Positions 25,810-34,171 of a DNA stretch of 64,000 bases are shown piece by piece. The stretch lies in assembly GCF_003131205.1 (NCBI RefSeq), contig NZ_QFFY01000001.1, positions 372,001 through 436,000 on the forward strand, written 5' to 3'. Position numbers and translations under genes: made by a program. The DNA comes from Occallatibacter savannae. Lineage in GTDB: Bacteria; Acidobacteriota; Terriglobia; Terriglobales; Acidobacteriaceae. The notes below the pieces were generated by a model that saw only the letters and a list, made by a program, of their open reading frames with translations, did no database searches and was not told the origin of the DNA. How positions within the stretch are numbered: position 1 is the first letter of the stretch; the number at the start of each line of letters is the position of its first letter.

Positions 25810-26112
25810 ATGCAGATTCTCTTCTACTTCGTCATGTTTCTTCACGTCGTGGTGTGCATCTTCCTCATCGGGGTCGTCCTCGTGCAGCAGGGCCGTTCCG
25901 CCGACCTCGCCGGCGCCTTCGGTGGCCAGGGGTCGCAGACCGCCTTCGGTCCTCGCGCGGCCGCCAACGTGCTTACGCGCCTGACTACGTGGGCAGCCGT
26001 GATCTTCATGATCACTTCGCTTACCTTGACGGTGCTGTACGCACGCGGAACTCACTCGCGTTCGGTACTGGGTGATCAGCCGACCCACCAGACGACACCG
26101 GCGAAGAAGTAA
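25810..26112 (+). CDS. secG: preprotein translocase subunit SecG
   Basis: Small membrane subunit of the SecYEG protein-export channel that assists SecA-driven translocation. Two transmembrane helices (about residues 5-25 and 55-75) are separated by the typical cytoplasmic loop VLVQQGRSADLAGAFGGQGSQTAFG. At 100 residues it is normal length, with a Lys-rich end. It lies just after tRNA-Leu(GAG). In E. coli secG is also next to a tRNA-Leu with anticodon GAG, though in the opposite order. No Shine-Dalgarno sequence is obvious. Confidence 0.94.
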   Translation: MQILFYFVMFLHVVVCIFLIGVVLVQQGRSADLAGAFGGQGSQTAFGPRAAANVLTRLTTWAAVIFMITSLTLTVLYARGTHSRSVLGDQPTHQTTPAKK

Positions 26113-26133
26113 AGAAGTCTCTCCCTTTATCTG

Positions 26134-26166
26134 GGCAGGCCCTTGCGGCCTGCCTTCGCTGTTTTT
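26134..26166 (+). terminator. rho-independent terminator after secG
   Basis: Perfect 8-bp stem GGCAGGCC (26134-26141) and GGCCTGCC (26147-26154) around CTTGC, followed by TTCGCTGTTTTT. Confidence 0.75.
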
Positions 26167-26194
26167 GAATGGAAGATGGCGCGCGGCCTAGAAT
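26165..26194 (+). promoter_or_regulatory. promoter for a leaderless MBL-hydrolase transcript
   Basis: TTGAAT (26165-26170), an 18-base spacer, TAGAAT (26189-26194), then 7 bases to the ATG at 26202. No Shine-Dalgarno sequence lies in between, so the mRNA probably starts at the ATG. Confidence 0.5.
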
Positions 26195-26201
26195 CGGGTT
26201 C

Positions 26202-26828
26202 ATGATCCTTGAAACCTTCCCCGTCGGCCCGCTGCAATGCAACTGCACCATCCTCGGCGACGAGCAGACCCGTGAAGCGATCATTGTTGATCCCGGCGAC
26301 GAAATCACCCGCATTCACCGCCGCCTTGCAGAACTCGGCCTCAAGCTCAAGCAGATCCTCATCACCCACGCGCACATCGACCACGTCGGCGGAGCCCTCA
26401 AGTTGAAGGTGCTCACCGGCGCTCCCATCTACCTCAACGAGGCCGACCTGCCGCTGCTGCAGATGATGTCCATGCAGGCTGCTTGGCTCGGTATCGAAAC
26501 GCCCGAGACCGCACCTCCGGACGAGTCTCTCACCGATGGCCGTCAGGTTGGCCTCCTCAGTTACCCGGCTCACGTCATCCACACGCCAGGCCACACGCAG
26601 GGGTCGATATGCCTTCACTTCGCCTCCATGAACATGGTGCTGGCCGGCGATACTCTCTTCGCCGGAAGCATCGGGCGCACCGATCTGCCCGGAGGAAATT
26701 TTGAGCAAATCATCGACTCCATCCAGTCGCGACTTCTAAGCCTGCCTGACGAGACCAGAGTGGTTCCGGGCCATGGACCGGCAACTACCATCGGATCCGA
26801 GCGGAAATTAAATCCGTTCCTGAAATAA
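26202..26828 (+). CDS. MBL-fold metallo-hydrolase, glyoxalase II-like
   Basis: Zinc-dependent hydrolase of the metallo-beta-lactamase fold, glyoxalase-II-like branch, acting on thioesters or similar small substrates in the cytoplasm. Metal motifs in order: THAHIDHVGG, HTPGHTQGS, GDTLFAGSIGRTDLPGG and PGHGPATTIGSE. The opening TFPVGPLQCNCTILGDE is typical of the YcbL-like group. Length 208 residues matches that short group and lacks the C-terminal glutathione-binding extension of true GloB. The start at 26202 is supported by the family N-terminus and by the promoter just before it. Confidence 0.9.
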   Translation: MILETFPVGPLQCNCTILGDEQTREAIIVDPGDEITRIHRRLAELGLKLKQILITHAHIDHVGGALKLKVLTGAPIYLNEADLPLLQMMSMQAAWLGIETPETAPPDESLTDGRQVGLLSYPAHVIHTPGHTQGSICLHFASMNMVLAGDTLFAGSIGRTDLPGGNFEQIIDSIQSRLLSLPDETRVVPGHGPATTIGSERKLNPFLK

Positions 26829-26906
26829 ACAATTGGAGAATCTTCCTTAGTTGAACGACAATATTAACTGGCGTAAATACAATAGCTTGACCGGTAATAA
26901 TAAAAA
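26829..26906. other. AT-rich spacer
   Basis: 78 bases that are much more AT-rich than the surroundings, between two convergent genes. CCGGTAA near 26892 and TTACCGG near 26923 form an inverted repeat that reaches into the aminotransferase 3' end and may act as a weak bidirectional terminator. No gene is seen. Confidence 0.4.
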
Positions 26907-28109
26907 TTATGGTTGAAGTGTTACCGGACAATTGTTATCAGCTTGATGCGTTCTGAAATAGTAAACAATCGCTTGAACTCCGGTTCTGAATTCCTCAACA
27001 GGCCCGAGCAGGCTCAACACCAGCCAGCCGCTCTCCTCCATCCCAAAGAAGTACCCCGGGCGAACCCAGACCCCGCAGCCCAGCAACTCCAGCACCGTCG
27101 TCTCATCTAACTGCAGCGCCGGAATCCGAAGCACCGCATACCATCCGCCTTCGATTCCAAGCCGTCGCAGGATCTCCAGTTCGGCGAGCTGTCGATCCAG
27201 TTCTGCGAGATTGGCCGCGACTCGCTGCAGAATTTGCTGCTGAATCTGCTTCCGTCCAGATAGCCACGTCGGAATCGCACGCTGGATCGGAGCGTTCATC
27301 GAGAGAAACGTATCGGCGATCACCTCGAGCCGAGCCATCGCCTGCTGCGCATTCGGCCCCGTGGCCACGATCCACGCCGCCTTCATCTGCGGCAGTCCGG
27401 CGATCTTGCTGAGACCGCTGACGGTGTAGACATCAACGTCTTCGAGGCCGGCGGCAAAGCTTTGCACTGGTTCGGAACCAAGCGTGTAGTCGAGGAAGAC
27501 TTCGTCGACGATAAGGGCCAGGTTGCGATCCCGGCAGAGGCGGCCGAGTTCTTCGGCTTCCCAGGGCTTCGTGAAATGGCCTGTGGGGTTGTTGGGATGC
27601 ACGAGTACGATGGCTCGCGTGCGGTCTGTGATCGTGCGGCGGAAGCCTTCGGGGTCTATCTGCCAGCCGTGATCGTAGACGAGAGGGGCGGGCTTGATGC
27701 GAATGTCGTCGAGAACGGCCAGAAAGTCGAAGAGGGGATATCCAGGCTGAGGAACGAGGACTTCGCTGCCGGGATCGCAGAGGAGCTTGAAGAGGAAGTT
27801 GTAGGCTTCGCTGGTGCTGGTGGTAAGTACGACACGATCGGGGCCGATCTGGACGGCGTGATCGGCATAGTATGCGCAGACTGCCTGGCGAGCGGAGAGC
27901 AGACCGAGGGGCTGCGGATCGTAATCGAGCGCGCGGGAATCTGAGAGCGAAGCAAGAAGATTCGGATCGTAGGTGAAGCCGCATCGCGTAGGGTTGGAGG
28001 CCGTGAGATCGGCGATGGGGAGTCCAGCGAGGACACGCTCACGGTGTGCCTGCGCGAGAGCACTCTCTTCGGTATTCCACTCGGTTCGCTTTGAGAATCG
28101 GTCTGACAT
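26907..28109 (-). CDS. PLP-dependent aminotransferase, class I/II
   Basis: Fold-type I aminotransferase of 400 residues moving amino groups between an amino acid and a 2-oxo acid. Signatures: LTASNPTRCGFTYD at the N-terminus, HPNNPTGHFTK (Asn contact to PLP), VDEVFLDY (Asp to the pyridine N), and the Schiff-base lysine in VSGLSKIAGLPQMKAAW. The C-terminal VRPGYFFGMEESGWLVLSLL holds the substrate-carboxylate region, although the usual FR/LR arginine is replaced by Leu. Closest in style to AspC/AlaT-like enzymes; donor unknown. The final residues (HQADNNCPVTLQP) come from AT-rich DNA and look like a shifted or newly gained tail. Confidence 0.88.
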   Translation of the reverse strand: MSDRFSKRTEWNTEESALAQAHRERVLAGLPIADLTASNPTRCGFTYDPNLLASLSDSRALDYDPQPLGLLSARQAVCAYYADHAVQIGPDRVVLTTSTSEAYNFLFKLLCDPGSEVLVPQPGYPLFDFLAVLDDIRIKPAPLVYDHGWQIDPEGFRRTITDRTRAIVLVHPNNPTGHFTKPWEAEELGRLCRDRNLALIVDEVFLDYTLGSEPVQSFAAGLEDVDVYTVSGLSKIAGLPQMKAAWIVATGPNAQQAMARLEVIADTFLSMNAPIQRAIPTWLSGRKQIQQQILQRVAANLAELDRQLAELEILRRLGIEGGWYAVLRIPALQLDETTVLELLGCGVWVRPGYFFGMEESGWLVLSLLGPVEEFRTGVQAIVYYFRTHQADNNCPVTLQP

Positions 28110-28213
28110 TGTGTTCTGGTCGCTCGAAGCTGATGGATCTGAGTTTAAAGTTCTCTCATCTCTACAATAGAGAAAGGCGCTGGGTCAGGCATGCGCCAAG
28201 TGAAGGGGGATCT

Positions 28214-28846
28214 TTGAGTCTGCGCGCGGTCATCTTCGATTATGGAATGGTTCTAACAGGAAACCCGAGCACTGAGGCACATGACGCGATGCTCAGGATT
28301 ACAGGGCTGCCGCGCGATGAATTCGAGAGGGTCTACTGGGCCGATCGTCATGCGTATGACGAGGGGAAGCTCACAGGCCTGCAGTTCTGGCAGAACCTGA
28401 TCCGCGATGCAAAGCTCGATCTCGATGCGGCGAAAATTGACGAGCTGAATTTGTGGGACGCGCGGATGTGGACTGTGCAGAATCCGGCGATGATCGCGTG
28501 GCAGAAGGAGCTGAAGAAACACGGCCTGCGCACCGCAATCCTGTCGAACATGGGGGATACGGTTCTCGAGAACATCGAGCGCGAGTTCGACTGGCTGCCG
28601 CAGTTCGACGTGCTGATCTGGAGCTATCAGCACAACATGGCGAAGCCGGATCCGGCGATCTACGAATTGACGCTGGAACGGTTAGGCACCCGGCCGGAGG
28701 AGACGCTCTTCATTGACGATAAGCAGCCGAATATCGATGCGGCGCGGGAACTCGGACTCGTCGGGGTGCTTTTCACGACGGTCGAGCGGCTGCGGGAACA
28801 GCTGATCGAGCTTGGGCTGGAGGCGGAGCTTCCGCTGCCGGCTTGA
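28214..28846 (+). CDS. HAD-superfamily hydrolase, YihX-like
   Basis: HAD phosphatase of 210 residues. TTG start at 28214 follows AAGGGGG by about 6 bases and opens the domain directly (LRAVIFDYGMVLTG). Motif I is DYG rather than DxD, so the usual second Asp is missing, as in the FDxGxV group that includes YihX (glucose-1-phosphatase). Motif II ILSNMGD, motif III Lys in NMAKPDPAIY and motif IV LFIDDKQPNIDAA are intact. A helical cap is inserted after motif I. Substrate is probably a sugar phosphate but this is inference. Divergent from the aminotransferase gene. Confidence 0.85.
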   Translation: MSLRAVIFDYGMVLTGNPSTEAHDAMLRITGLPRDEFERVYWADRHAYDEGKLTGLQFWQNLIRDAKLDLDAAKIDELNLWDARMWTVQNPAMIAWQKELKKHGLRTAILSNMGDTVLENIEREFDWLPQFDVLIWSYQHNMAKPDPAIYELTLERLGTRPEETLFIDDKQPNIDAARELGLVGVLFTTVERLREQLIELGLEAELPLPA

Positions 28847-29013
28847 GCCGAAGTCGGCGCCTGCCCGCTGGACAAGGCCAACTACTTGAATCGAGAGCAC
28901 TTTGCAGCACCATATGGTGTCTTCAAGGATTATGCGTTGCGCGCCAAAGCTCTGGACCGAACCTGCATCCAAGCTCCAGGAATGCCCATCAGGCTTCCAG
29001 AGGAGAACAAGAT

Positions 29014-29163
29014 ATGGCTGATCAGAAGAAGTGCGCGCATCCGGCGTGTTCGTGCATGACCGACAAGAAATATTGCAGCACCTATTGCGAGAACCATAAA
29101 GATACCGCGGAAATCGCCTGCGAGTGCGGCCACCCAGGGTGCAGGGGCGACATTGCCAAGTAA
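29014..29163 (+). CDS. metallothionein (SmtA/BmtA-like), 49 aa
   Basis: Cysteine-rich metal-binding protein that chelates Zn, Cd or similar ions. Eight cysteines (Cys7, 12, 14, 21, 25, 36, 38, 43) and three histidines are packed in 49 residues; ACECGHPGCRGD is the characteristic C-terminal part, and KYCSTYCENH the central part. ATG at 29014 with AGGAG about 8 bases upstream. Longer upstream in-frame sequence to 28843 overlaps the previous gene and is not coding. Regulation by a metal sensor is likely but no operator was identified in the 167-base spacer. Confidence 0.92.
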   Translation: MADQKKCAHPACSCMTDKKYCSTYCENHKDTAEIACECGHPGCRGDIAK

Positions 29164-29327
29164 TGCAGATTGATTGTTGTTGACTGCGCGCGCCTGCCTT
29201 GGGATTCAATGCGCACGAGGCCGGCGCTGGCGCAGCGCGGCTGCCGAATGCCGCGGCTATGGCCGTCTGAATGGTGATTGCGGCACTCAGCAGCCTTCCG
29301 TCGGCCCAATGCCGGCCCCCTTAAAGA

Positions 29328-29341
29328 GGGGCTTTAGCCCC
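29328..29341. repeat. short palindrome GGGGCT-TT-AGCCCC
   Basis: A perfect 6-bp-arm palindrome just after the diguanylate cyclase stop. Related copies lie at 31000-31013 and 31545-31558. It could act as a processing or transcription-stop hairpin for the cyclase mRNA. Confidence 0.6.
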
Positions 29342-29346
29342 GAAAT

Positions 29347-30702
29347 CTAACCCCTCGGCGCATGCGCCGCCATCTTGAACCCCGCGCTCTCTCCGCCGCG
29401 CGACTCACTCGGCCGTTCCGACCGCACCGGCATCCGATCGCCCTCCGCGTCGCGCGACTCGTTCTTCGTGTCGTACATCCGCAGATCCGCCGCGATGCAC
29501 AGCGACTCAATATCGTCCGCGTCATCCGGAAACACCGCCACTCCGATGCTTGCTCCAACCTGCACCGTGCTGTCCCCAATCTGCAGCGGTTCCAGCAGCA
29601 TCTCCATCAGCGACTTCGCCACCAGCTTCGCGTTCGAGCGGTTCGTCGGCTCTTCCAGAATCAGCGAGAACTCATCGCCGCCCGTGCGCGCCACCGTGTC
29701 CGAGCGGCGCACGCGGCTTGAGAAAACCTCGCTCACCTTCTTTAGCAGCAGATCGCCCGCATGATGTCCAAGCGTGTCATTCACCTGCTTGAAGTGGTTG
29801 AGATCGACCACAAGCAGTGCCGCCTTCGATTCCATGCGTCGCGCCCGCTCCAGCGACAGCGCCAGCCGGTCGAGGAACAGCCTCCGGTTCGGTAACCCCG
29901 TCAACTCATCGTGCAGCGCAAGGTACTTGTTGTGCTCGATCTGGTCTTCCAGCAGCAGCAGAATCATTCCTACTGCCACCACATACTTCGGAAGGTTCCA
30001 CACTTCGTTCTCAAACTTCGCACTCGGCACGAGCAAGTCAATGAAGGGGCCCACGGCAAACACGCCAGCCCATCCCAGGAACCCGACAATGCTGATCAGT
30101 GAACCCGCGCTCCCACGCCCGCGGTAGCTATACCAGACGTGTACACAACATCCCAGGTACACCGTGAACAGAACTCCATTCACGCCCAGCATCAGGCCAT
30201 TTCCCGGCCGATTCTGAACAGCCAGCAGGAACACCGACAGCATGCAGTAGAGCCCCACCAGAATCCACCGCAGCACGTGTGTGAAGCTTCGCCGCGCCCC
30301 CAGGGCTATAGCCAGGGGCGCAGCCCCAAACAGCACCGCGGCCACATTCAACGCCCACGCAGCGGGATGCTCGAACCCGGCAAGCACCACGTACAGAGTG
30401 TTGGTCGCGAGAAGCGAACCAAGCATCAGCTGGCTCGATCGCTCAATGCGATAGGGCACTGACGCCCACATAAAAAGTACGCCGGCCGCTGTCAGGCTCG
30501 CGGTCCCGATGTCACCGACAAAATCGCCCCAGAACCCTGGCGTTGACTCAAAAATGGAGGCAGCGAAGTGCAGCGCGATCAGCACCCACCCCATCAGCCA
30601 GTGCCGTGAGGTCGAGGTCGGCCCACGCCGCGCCACCGACGCAAACGCGCACGTAAGCGCAACTATGGCCGCCAGATCCGGTAATTTGCTCCAGTCCACC
30701 AA
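29347..30702 (-). CDS. membrane-bound diguanylate cyclase (GGDEF)
   Basis: Makes the second messenger cyclic di-GMP from two GTP. The first 250 residues contain about seven to eight transmembrane helices forming an unnamed sensor region. The GGDEF domain follows from about residue 262 (LALHDELTGLPNRRLF). Catalytic GGDEF is intact at 341-345, metal Asp at 300 (VVDLNHFKQVND), and the inhibitory I-site RRSD lies at 332-335, exactly five residues before GGDEF, so product feedback is expected. The start is TTG 30702 or GTG 30699. A TAGAAT box (30736-30741, minus strand) may be its promoter. c-di-GMP would be relevant to the flagellar genes in this window. Confidence 0.9.
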   Translation of the reverse strand: MVDWSKLPDLAAIVALTCAFASVARRGPTSTSRHWLMGWVLIALHFAASIFESTPGFWGDFVGDIGTASLTAAGVLFMWASVPYRIERSSQLMLGSLLATNTLYVVLAGFEHPAAWALNVAAVLFGAAPLAIALGARRSFTHVLRWILVGLYCMLSVFLLAVQNRPGNGLMLGVNGVLFTVYLGCCVHVWYSYRGRGSAGSLISIVGFLGWAGVFAVGPFIDLLVPSAKFENEVWNLPKYVVAVGMILLLLEDQIEHNKYLALHDELTGLPNRRLFLDRLALSLERARRMESKAALLVVDLNHFKQVNDTLGHHAGDLLLKKVSEVFSSRVRRSDTVARTGGDEFSLILEEPTNRSNAKLVAKSLMEMLLEPLQIGDSTVQVGASIGVAVFPDDADDIESLCIAADLRMYDTKNESRDAEGDRMPVRSERPSESRGGESAGFKMAAHAPRG

Positions 30703-31032
30703 GGGGAAGACCTCAATGCAACTATGGTGACTCCAATTCTAGTTGCGTTTCCAGTTTTGACTGTTCCCTGTAACCCTTTCGTTGTATGGCGAACTGGGTT
30801 CACACGAAACTTGCGTAATCTTGCCCTGCCACCGAAACCATTGAACCTTTGGAAAACCTGGTCGAAACTAAGACGGTTCATGCCTGAAGGCGCACGGCTC
30901 CGCGCATATGCGTCTCGGAAGCAGGAAGCTTCAGGGCACGACTTTAAGAGCCTGCCCTGAGCGAAGCCGAAGGGTGCCGGGGAAGGCCAAATAAAATCCG
31001 GGGCTTCAGCCCCTGAGAACTGAACTCACGAA
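30703..31032. other. intergenic region with repeat fragments
   Basis: 330 bases without a supported gene. The left end holds the putative promoter of the minus-strand cyclase. TCAGGGCACGACTT at 30931-30944 recurs exactly at 31449-31462. CCTGCCCTGAGCGAAGCCGA near 30951 resembles a repeat widespread in soil bacteria. The palindrome GGGGCTTCAGCCCC is at 31000-31013. Confidence 0.5.
31000..31013. repeat. short palindrome GGGGCT-TC-AGCCCC
   Basis: Perfect 6-bp arms around TC, immediately upstream of the gene at 31033. Same family as 29328 and 31545. Confidence 0.6.
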
Positions 31033-31443
31033 ATGGCAGCCAGCTTATACATCGTCGTGGAAGGGGAAGATCCGGGCTTTGACATCTTCGTCAACGGCCA
31101 CGCCCTGGCGCGTAATGAAGACGCCCTCGAACGCCTAGCCGACTCGCTCGGCGTCTCGCCTTTGCTTCAGTTCTTCTCCGCCGACGAGAACTCGATGTGC
31201 GTCCTGCTCGAGCAGGGTGCCGGAGATCCCGACTGGGCCTATCACCTGCCTCGCCCGCAATGGTTCGATCCCGCAGACGGCCTCGCCACCGTCCGCGCCC
31301 TGCTTCGGTACATCTCTCAATCGCCCGTCGCCTTCGGATCAGAAACGCAGCCCATCCTTCTCGAACTTCGCGAGTACGAAACCGTCCTCGCCAAAACAGA
31401 AAAGCACCATCTCCGCTGGCACCTCGCCGTCAGCTGGCGCTAG
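31033..31443 (+). CDS. hypothetical protein, 136 aa
   Basis: Unrecognised cytoplasmic protein without signal peptide or membrane segments. Its composition and codon use look like a real gene: a beta-rich start (SLYIVVEGEDPGFDIFVNG), acidic middle (FFSADENSM) and a Trp/Tyr-rich segment (DPDWAYHLPRPQWFDP) followed by a helix (GLATVRALLRYI). It reads like a small globular domain of the kind annotated as a conserved hypothetical. The gene is flanked on both sides by palindromic repeats. ATG at 31033 has no obvious ribosome-binding site. Confidence 0.65.
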   Translation: MAASLYIVVEGEDPGFDIFVNGHALARNEDALERLADSLGVSPLLQFFSADENSMCVLLEQGAGDPDWAYHLPRPQWFDPADGLATVRALLRYISQSPVAFGSETQPILLELREYETVLAKTEKHHLRWHLAVSWR

Positions 31444-31448
31444 AAGCG

Positions 31449-31629
31449 TCAGGGCACGACTTCACAGCTTGCTGCAAAAGTCCGAAAAGGCTGGGTTTGA
31501 AAAGGCACAGATCTATCTGCGCCCATAAGGGATGCAAATAGCGCGCGGCTTTAGCCGCTGCGGGACGCAGAATTTGCCTTCTCATCGCCGGGACTTGCCC
31601 GGCTGCTCGTCGCCCGGAACGGAAACCCC
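31449..31629. repeat. repeat-rich spacer with palindrome at 31545-31558
   Basis: Contains TCAGGGCACGACTT (31449-31462, exact copy of 30931-30944) and GCGGCT-TT-AGCCGC (31545-31558). These are typical parts of small mobile palindromes, probably mobilised in trans. Confidence 0.6.
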
Positions 31630-31650
31630 TTGGCACGCATCTCTAACTGC

Positions 31651-31884
31651 ATGACGCGTTGTGCTGACTACGACAGGCTCTCTTCTCAGGTCGCTCAGAC
31701 CCTCGCCAAACTCTCCCAACTCACAACGCAGCAGGCCGATCTACTTCTGCGCGGCGATTTCGCCGGCTGCAAGATGCTCGACCGCGAAGTGGAACTCACG
31801 CTGGGCGAGAAGGAGCGCGGTATTGGAGCGCTGGGTCAGCACATGACGGAACATAAGTGCCACAAACAAGCTGACGAAGATTAG
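31651..31884 (+). CDS. small hypothetical protein, about 77 aa
   Basis: Possible small protein, mostly one long helix (RLSSQVAQTLAKLSQLTTQQADLLLRG) followed by a second helical part and a His/Cys-containing end. Three cysteines in all. Start is uncertain: ATG 31651 or TTG 31630. It resembles short coiled-coil proteins of unknown function. No neighbour suggests a role. Confidence 0.45.
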   Translation: MTRCADYDRLSSQVAQTLAKLSQLTTQQADLLLRGDFAGCKMLDREVELTLGEKERGIGALGQHMTEHKCHKQADED

Positions 31885-31918
31885 TGAGCAGCCGCTGCGC
31901 CTTTAAACAGCAGGAAGT

Positions 31919-32566
31919 TCAATCCGCCTTCGGCGCACTCCCCGGCGCTGTCCTCGTACCTTTCAAATCGATCTGCCCCGTCGTCACATGCGCATGCAGC
32001 CGGAACTCGCCATCTTTCGTCGACTCTGAAACCCCGCGAAAGAATCCGCCCTTGTTCGCGTTGTACATCGGCGCATTCACCTGCCCGATACTCACCGACG
32101 CCTCCACGCTGCGGTAATTCCAGTTGTGGTTCGTGATCGTAATCTGCCCCGCGCCAACAGCAACGTCTTTATCGCCCGCGACCTGCTCCACCTTCACCTC
32201 ACCCGCGAACATGCGAACCATCAGGCCCGTCTTCTTCGGAACTTCGATGCGAATCTGCGGGCCGTTTTCGTGGCGCAGATGCTCGCCTTCAATCTTGAGC
32301 TTGCCTCCGGTCGCATTCGGCCAGAAGCGAAGACGGATGTGAGCTGCTATGTCTCCATCACCGTGGCGGGAGTCGCACGTGACGTGAATCTGCTCGTCAT
32401 CGCTGCCCACAATCTCAAGACCAGCAGGGCGCGACGCAATCTCCAGCAGCGATCTGGCATGGAAGGGAACCGTCAGCGCCTGGTCGCAGGTGACACTCAC
32501 GGTCTGCGCAGAGGCGGCAACCGCGCAGCATAATACCGCTCCTGATAGGGCAACAGGAACTCTCAT
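31919..32566 (-). CDS. secreted DUF4097-like beta-helix protein
   Basis: 215-residue exported protein. The signal peptide (VALSGAVLCCAVAASA) is clear. The mature part is a string of short beta strands alternating with Gly/Asn turns (LEIASRPAGLEIVGSD, GLMVRMFAGEVKVEQVAGD, GAGQITITNH, TTGQIDLKG), the pattern of DUF4097-type putative adhesin or beta-helix domains. Two cysteines at CDQ and CDSR are present. Function unknown; members often sit next to anti-sigma factors, but none is here. Confidence 0.7.
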   Translation of the reverse strand: MRVPVALSGAVLCCAVAASAQTVSVTCDQALTVPFHARSLLEIASRPAGLEIVGSDDEQIHVTCDSRHGDGDIAAHIRLRFWPNATGGKLKIEGEHLRHENGPQIRIEVPKKTGLMVRMFAGEVKVEQVAGDKDVAVGAGQITITNHNWNYRSVEASVSIGQVNAPMYNANKGGFFRGVSESTKDGEFRLHAHVTTGQIDLKGTRTAPGSAPKAD

Positions 32567-32616
32567 ACAGCTGACTACGTCACAGCCGCCGAGTTTGTTC
32601 CCGGCTTAATCCGTTG

Positions 32617-32650
32617 CTGCAATCTGAAAGCTGACGGCTGAGAGCTATCC
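32617..32650. repeat. AGCT-rich repeat unit
   Basis: Contains CTGAAAGCTGACGGCTGAGA, the same unit seen as arms of the 8126-8255 inverted repeat. It overlaps the 3' end of the CrtI-like gene by a few bases. Confidence 0.55.
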
Positions 32651-34171
32651 TTTAGCCGCCGTCAGCTGCCCATGCACTTCCGGCTCAATCTCAAACGCCA
32701 CACGATCCCTCTTGCAGATCGCCTTGATCGCCGGCCTCGCCGTCATCGGTCCAGATGGCAGCCCGCCTCCCGGCATGATCCATTGCCCGATCAGAAAGAA
32801 GTGATCGAGCCCAGGCAGCGTATTCGGATAGGGCTTGATGCCCGCTCCGGGCGGCATGATCCAGCCTTCCTGCGATCCCTTCCAGTTGCCCGTATAGCGA
32901 ATGACGGTCGCAGGCGTCGAAACGTCCATCACTTCAATCGATCGCCGTATCCCCGGAAGATGCCCTTCAAGTACGTCGATCACCACCTCAGCCACGCGCG
33001 CTTTCTCGGCTCGATAGCCCTGCGGGTCCTCGCTGCGCAGCTTCTCCCAGTACTCGTAATTGCGTGTCGGCAGAATCGACGTGACCGCAGTCTTCCCCGC
33101 GGGCGCAGAGGTCGGATCGAAGTGGAAGAACCGGAATCCCACGCTGCTCAACTCCGTTCCCGGATCAATGACGATCGGCGAACCGAGCACCCGCGTCAGC
33201 ATCGCCGGCTGCTCCTTCAGATCACGAGCAATGCCCAGTGATACCTGCAGGTACGAAGCAAACGTCTCGGACTCCGCGTAGATCTTCCCAATCGTGTCGT
33301 TCACATATCGGCCTCCCAGCATCTCGTAGATCGTCGCGTGCCCGTCGGCAGCGGAGATCACCCAGTCCGCCGGAATCGCCTCCCCTCCGACGAGCTGCAC
33401 CCCGATCGCGCGGTCCTCCTCCACAATCACGCGCTCCACTCGCGCATTGAAGCGGATCGTTCCTCCCAATTCAGCGATCTTCTCTTCGAACAGCCGGATG
33501 AGTGCCTGCGACCCGCCGATGCAGTATCCCGCGTCGTGATTGTTCATCCACGCCAGCGACAGCACCATCGCGAGAGCCGTCAGCTTGCCCATATCGCCCG
33601 TTGCAAAGAACCCCCGCAGAAGGGGATCGGCAAAGCGAGCCCCGTACTCCTTGCCGCTCATCTTGCCCAGCTTCATCAGCAGCGGCATCACCGGAACATC
33701 GCGCAGCATATTGAGCCAATTCTCTGCGATGCCGCCCGCCGGATCCAGCAGCTTGAATTTTCCGAACGTGCGGATCGCATGGATGAAGTCGTGAATAGCG
33801 TCGATATCCTGCGGAGCGCGCCGCAGCAGCTCTGCTTCCAGCATGTCCGCGTTCGTATACATCCGCAGGGTATCGCCGTCTTCGGTTTCGATCCGCACGA
33901 ACTCATGCGGGTCTACGAAGGTCAGTTTGTCCAGATCGACCAGCTCCTTCCAAACCTGGTTGAACTCGCCATCCGGCTTCGATCCGATCAGCCAGTGCAG
34001 GCAGGTCTCGAACGTGTACGGGCCGCGGCGCCAGCTCATCGCCAGGCCTCCCGCCATATCGTGCATTTCCAGCACCTCGACCTCATAGCCGCACTTCAGT
34101 GCGTACACGGCCGCGCTCAGTCCCGCGATGCCTCCGCCAATAATGACGATCTTTTTGCCGTTGCGCTTCAT
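32645..34171 (-). CDS. CrtI-like FAD-dependent oxidoreductase (phytoene desaturase/RetSat type)
   Basis: 508-residue flavoprotein. ATG 34171 has GAGGAGG about 9 bases upstream; the longer ORF to 34363 is not needed. The N-terminal Rossmann motif is KIVIIGGGIAGLSAAVYALK with the acidic end VEVLEMHD. A second signature, GGSQALIRLFEEKIAELGG, is typical of the phytoene desaturase/carotenoid isomerase/retinol saturase group, as is the C-terminal LDHFFLIGQWIMPGGGLPSG. No carotenoid genes adjoin, so the substrate may be another polyene or lipid. Cytoplasmic or membrane-associated. Confidence 0.87.
   Translation of the reverse strand: MKRNGKKIVIIGGGIAGLSAAVYALKCGYEVEVLEMHDMAGGLAMSWRRGPYTFETCLHWLIGSKPDGEFNQVWKELVDLDKLTFVDPHEFVRIETEDGDTLRMYTNADMLEAELLRRAPQDIDAIHDFIHAIRTFGKFKLLDPAGGIAENWLNMLRDVPVMPLLMKLGKMSGKEYGARFADPLLRGFFATGDMGKLTALAMVLSLAWMNNHDAGYCIGGSQALIRLFEEKIAELGGTIRFNARVERVIVEEDRAIGVQLVGGEAIPADWVISAADGHATIYEMLGGRYVNDTIGKIYAESETFASYLQVSLGIARDLKEQPAMLTRVLGSPIVIDPGTELSSVGFRFFHFDPTSAPAGKTAVTSILPTRNYEYWEKLRSEDPQGYRAEKARVAEVVIDVLEGHLPGIRRSIEVMDVSTPATVIRYTGNWKGSQEGWIMPPGAGIKPYPNTLPGLDHFFLIGQWIMPGGGLPSGPMTARPAIKAICKRDRVAFEIEPEVHGQLTAAKG

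Noticed and set aside
31527..31560. Possible CRISPR-like repeat spacing in the palindrome cluster
   Set aside because: Copies are few, unevenly spaced and separated by genes, and no cas gene is present.
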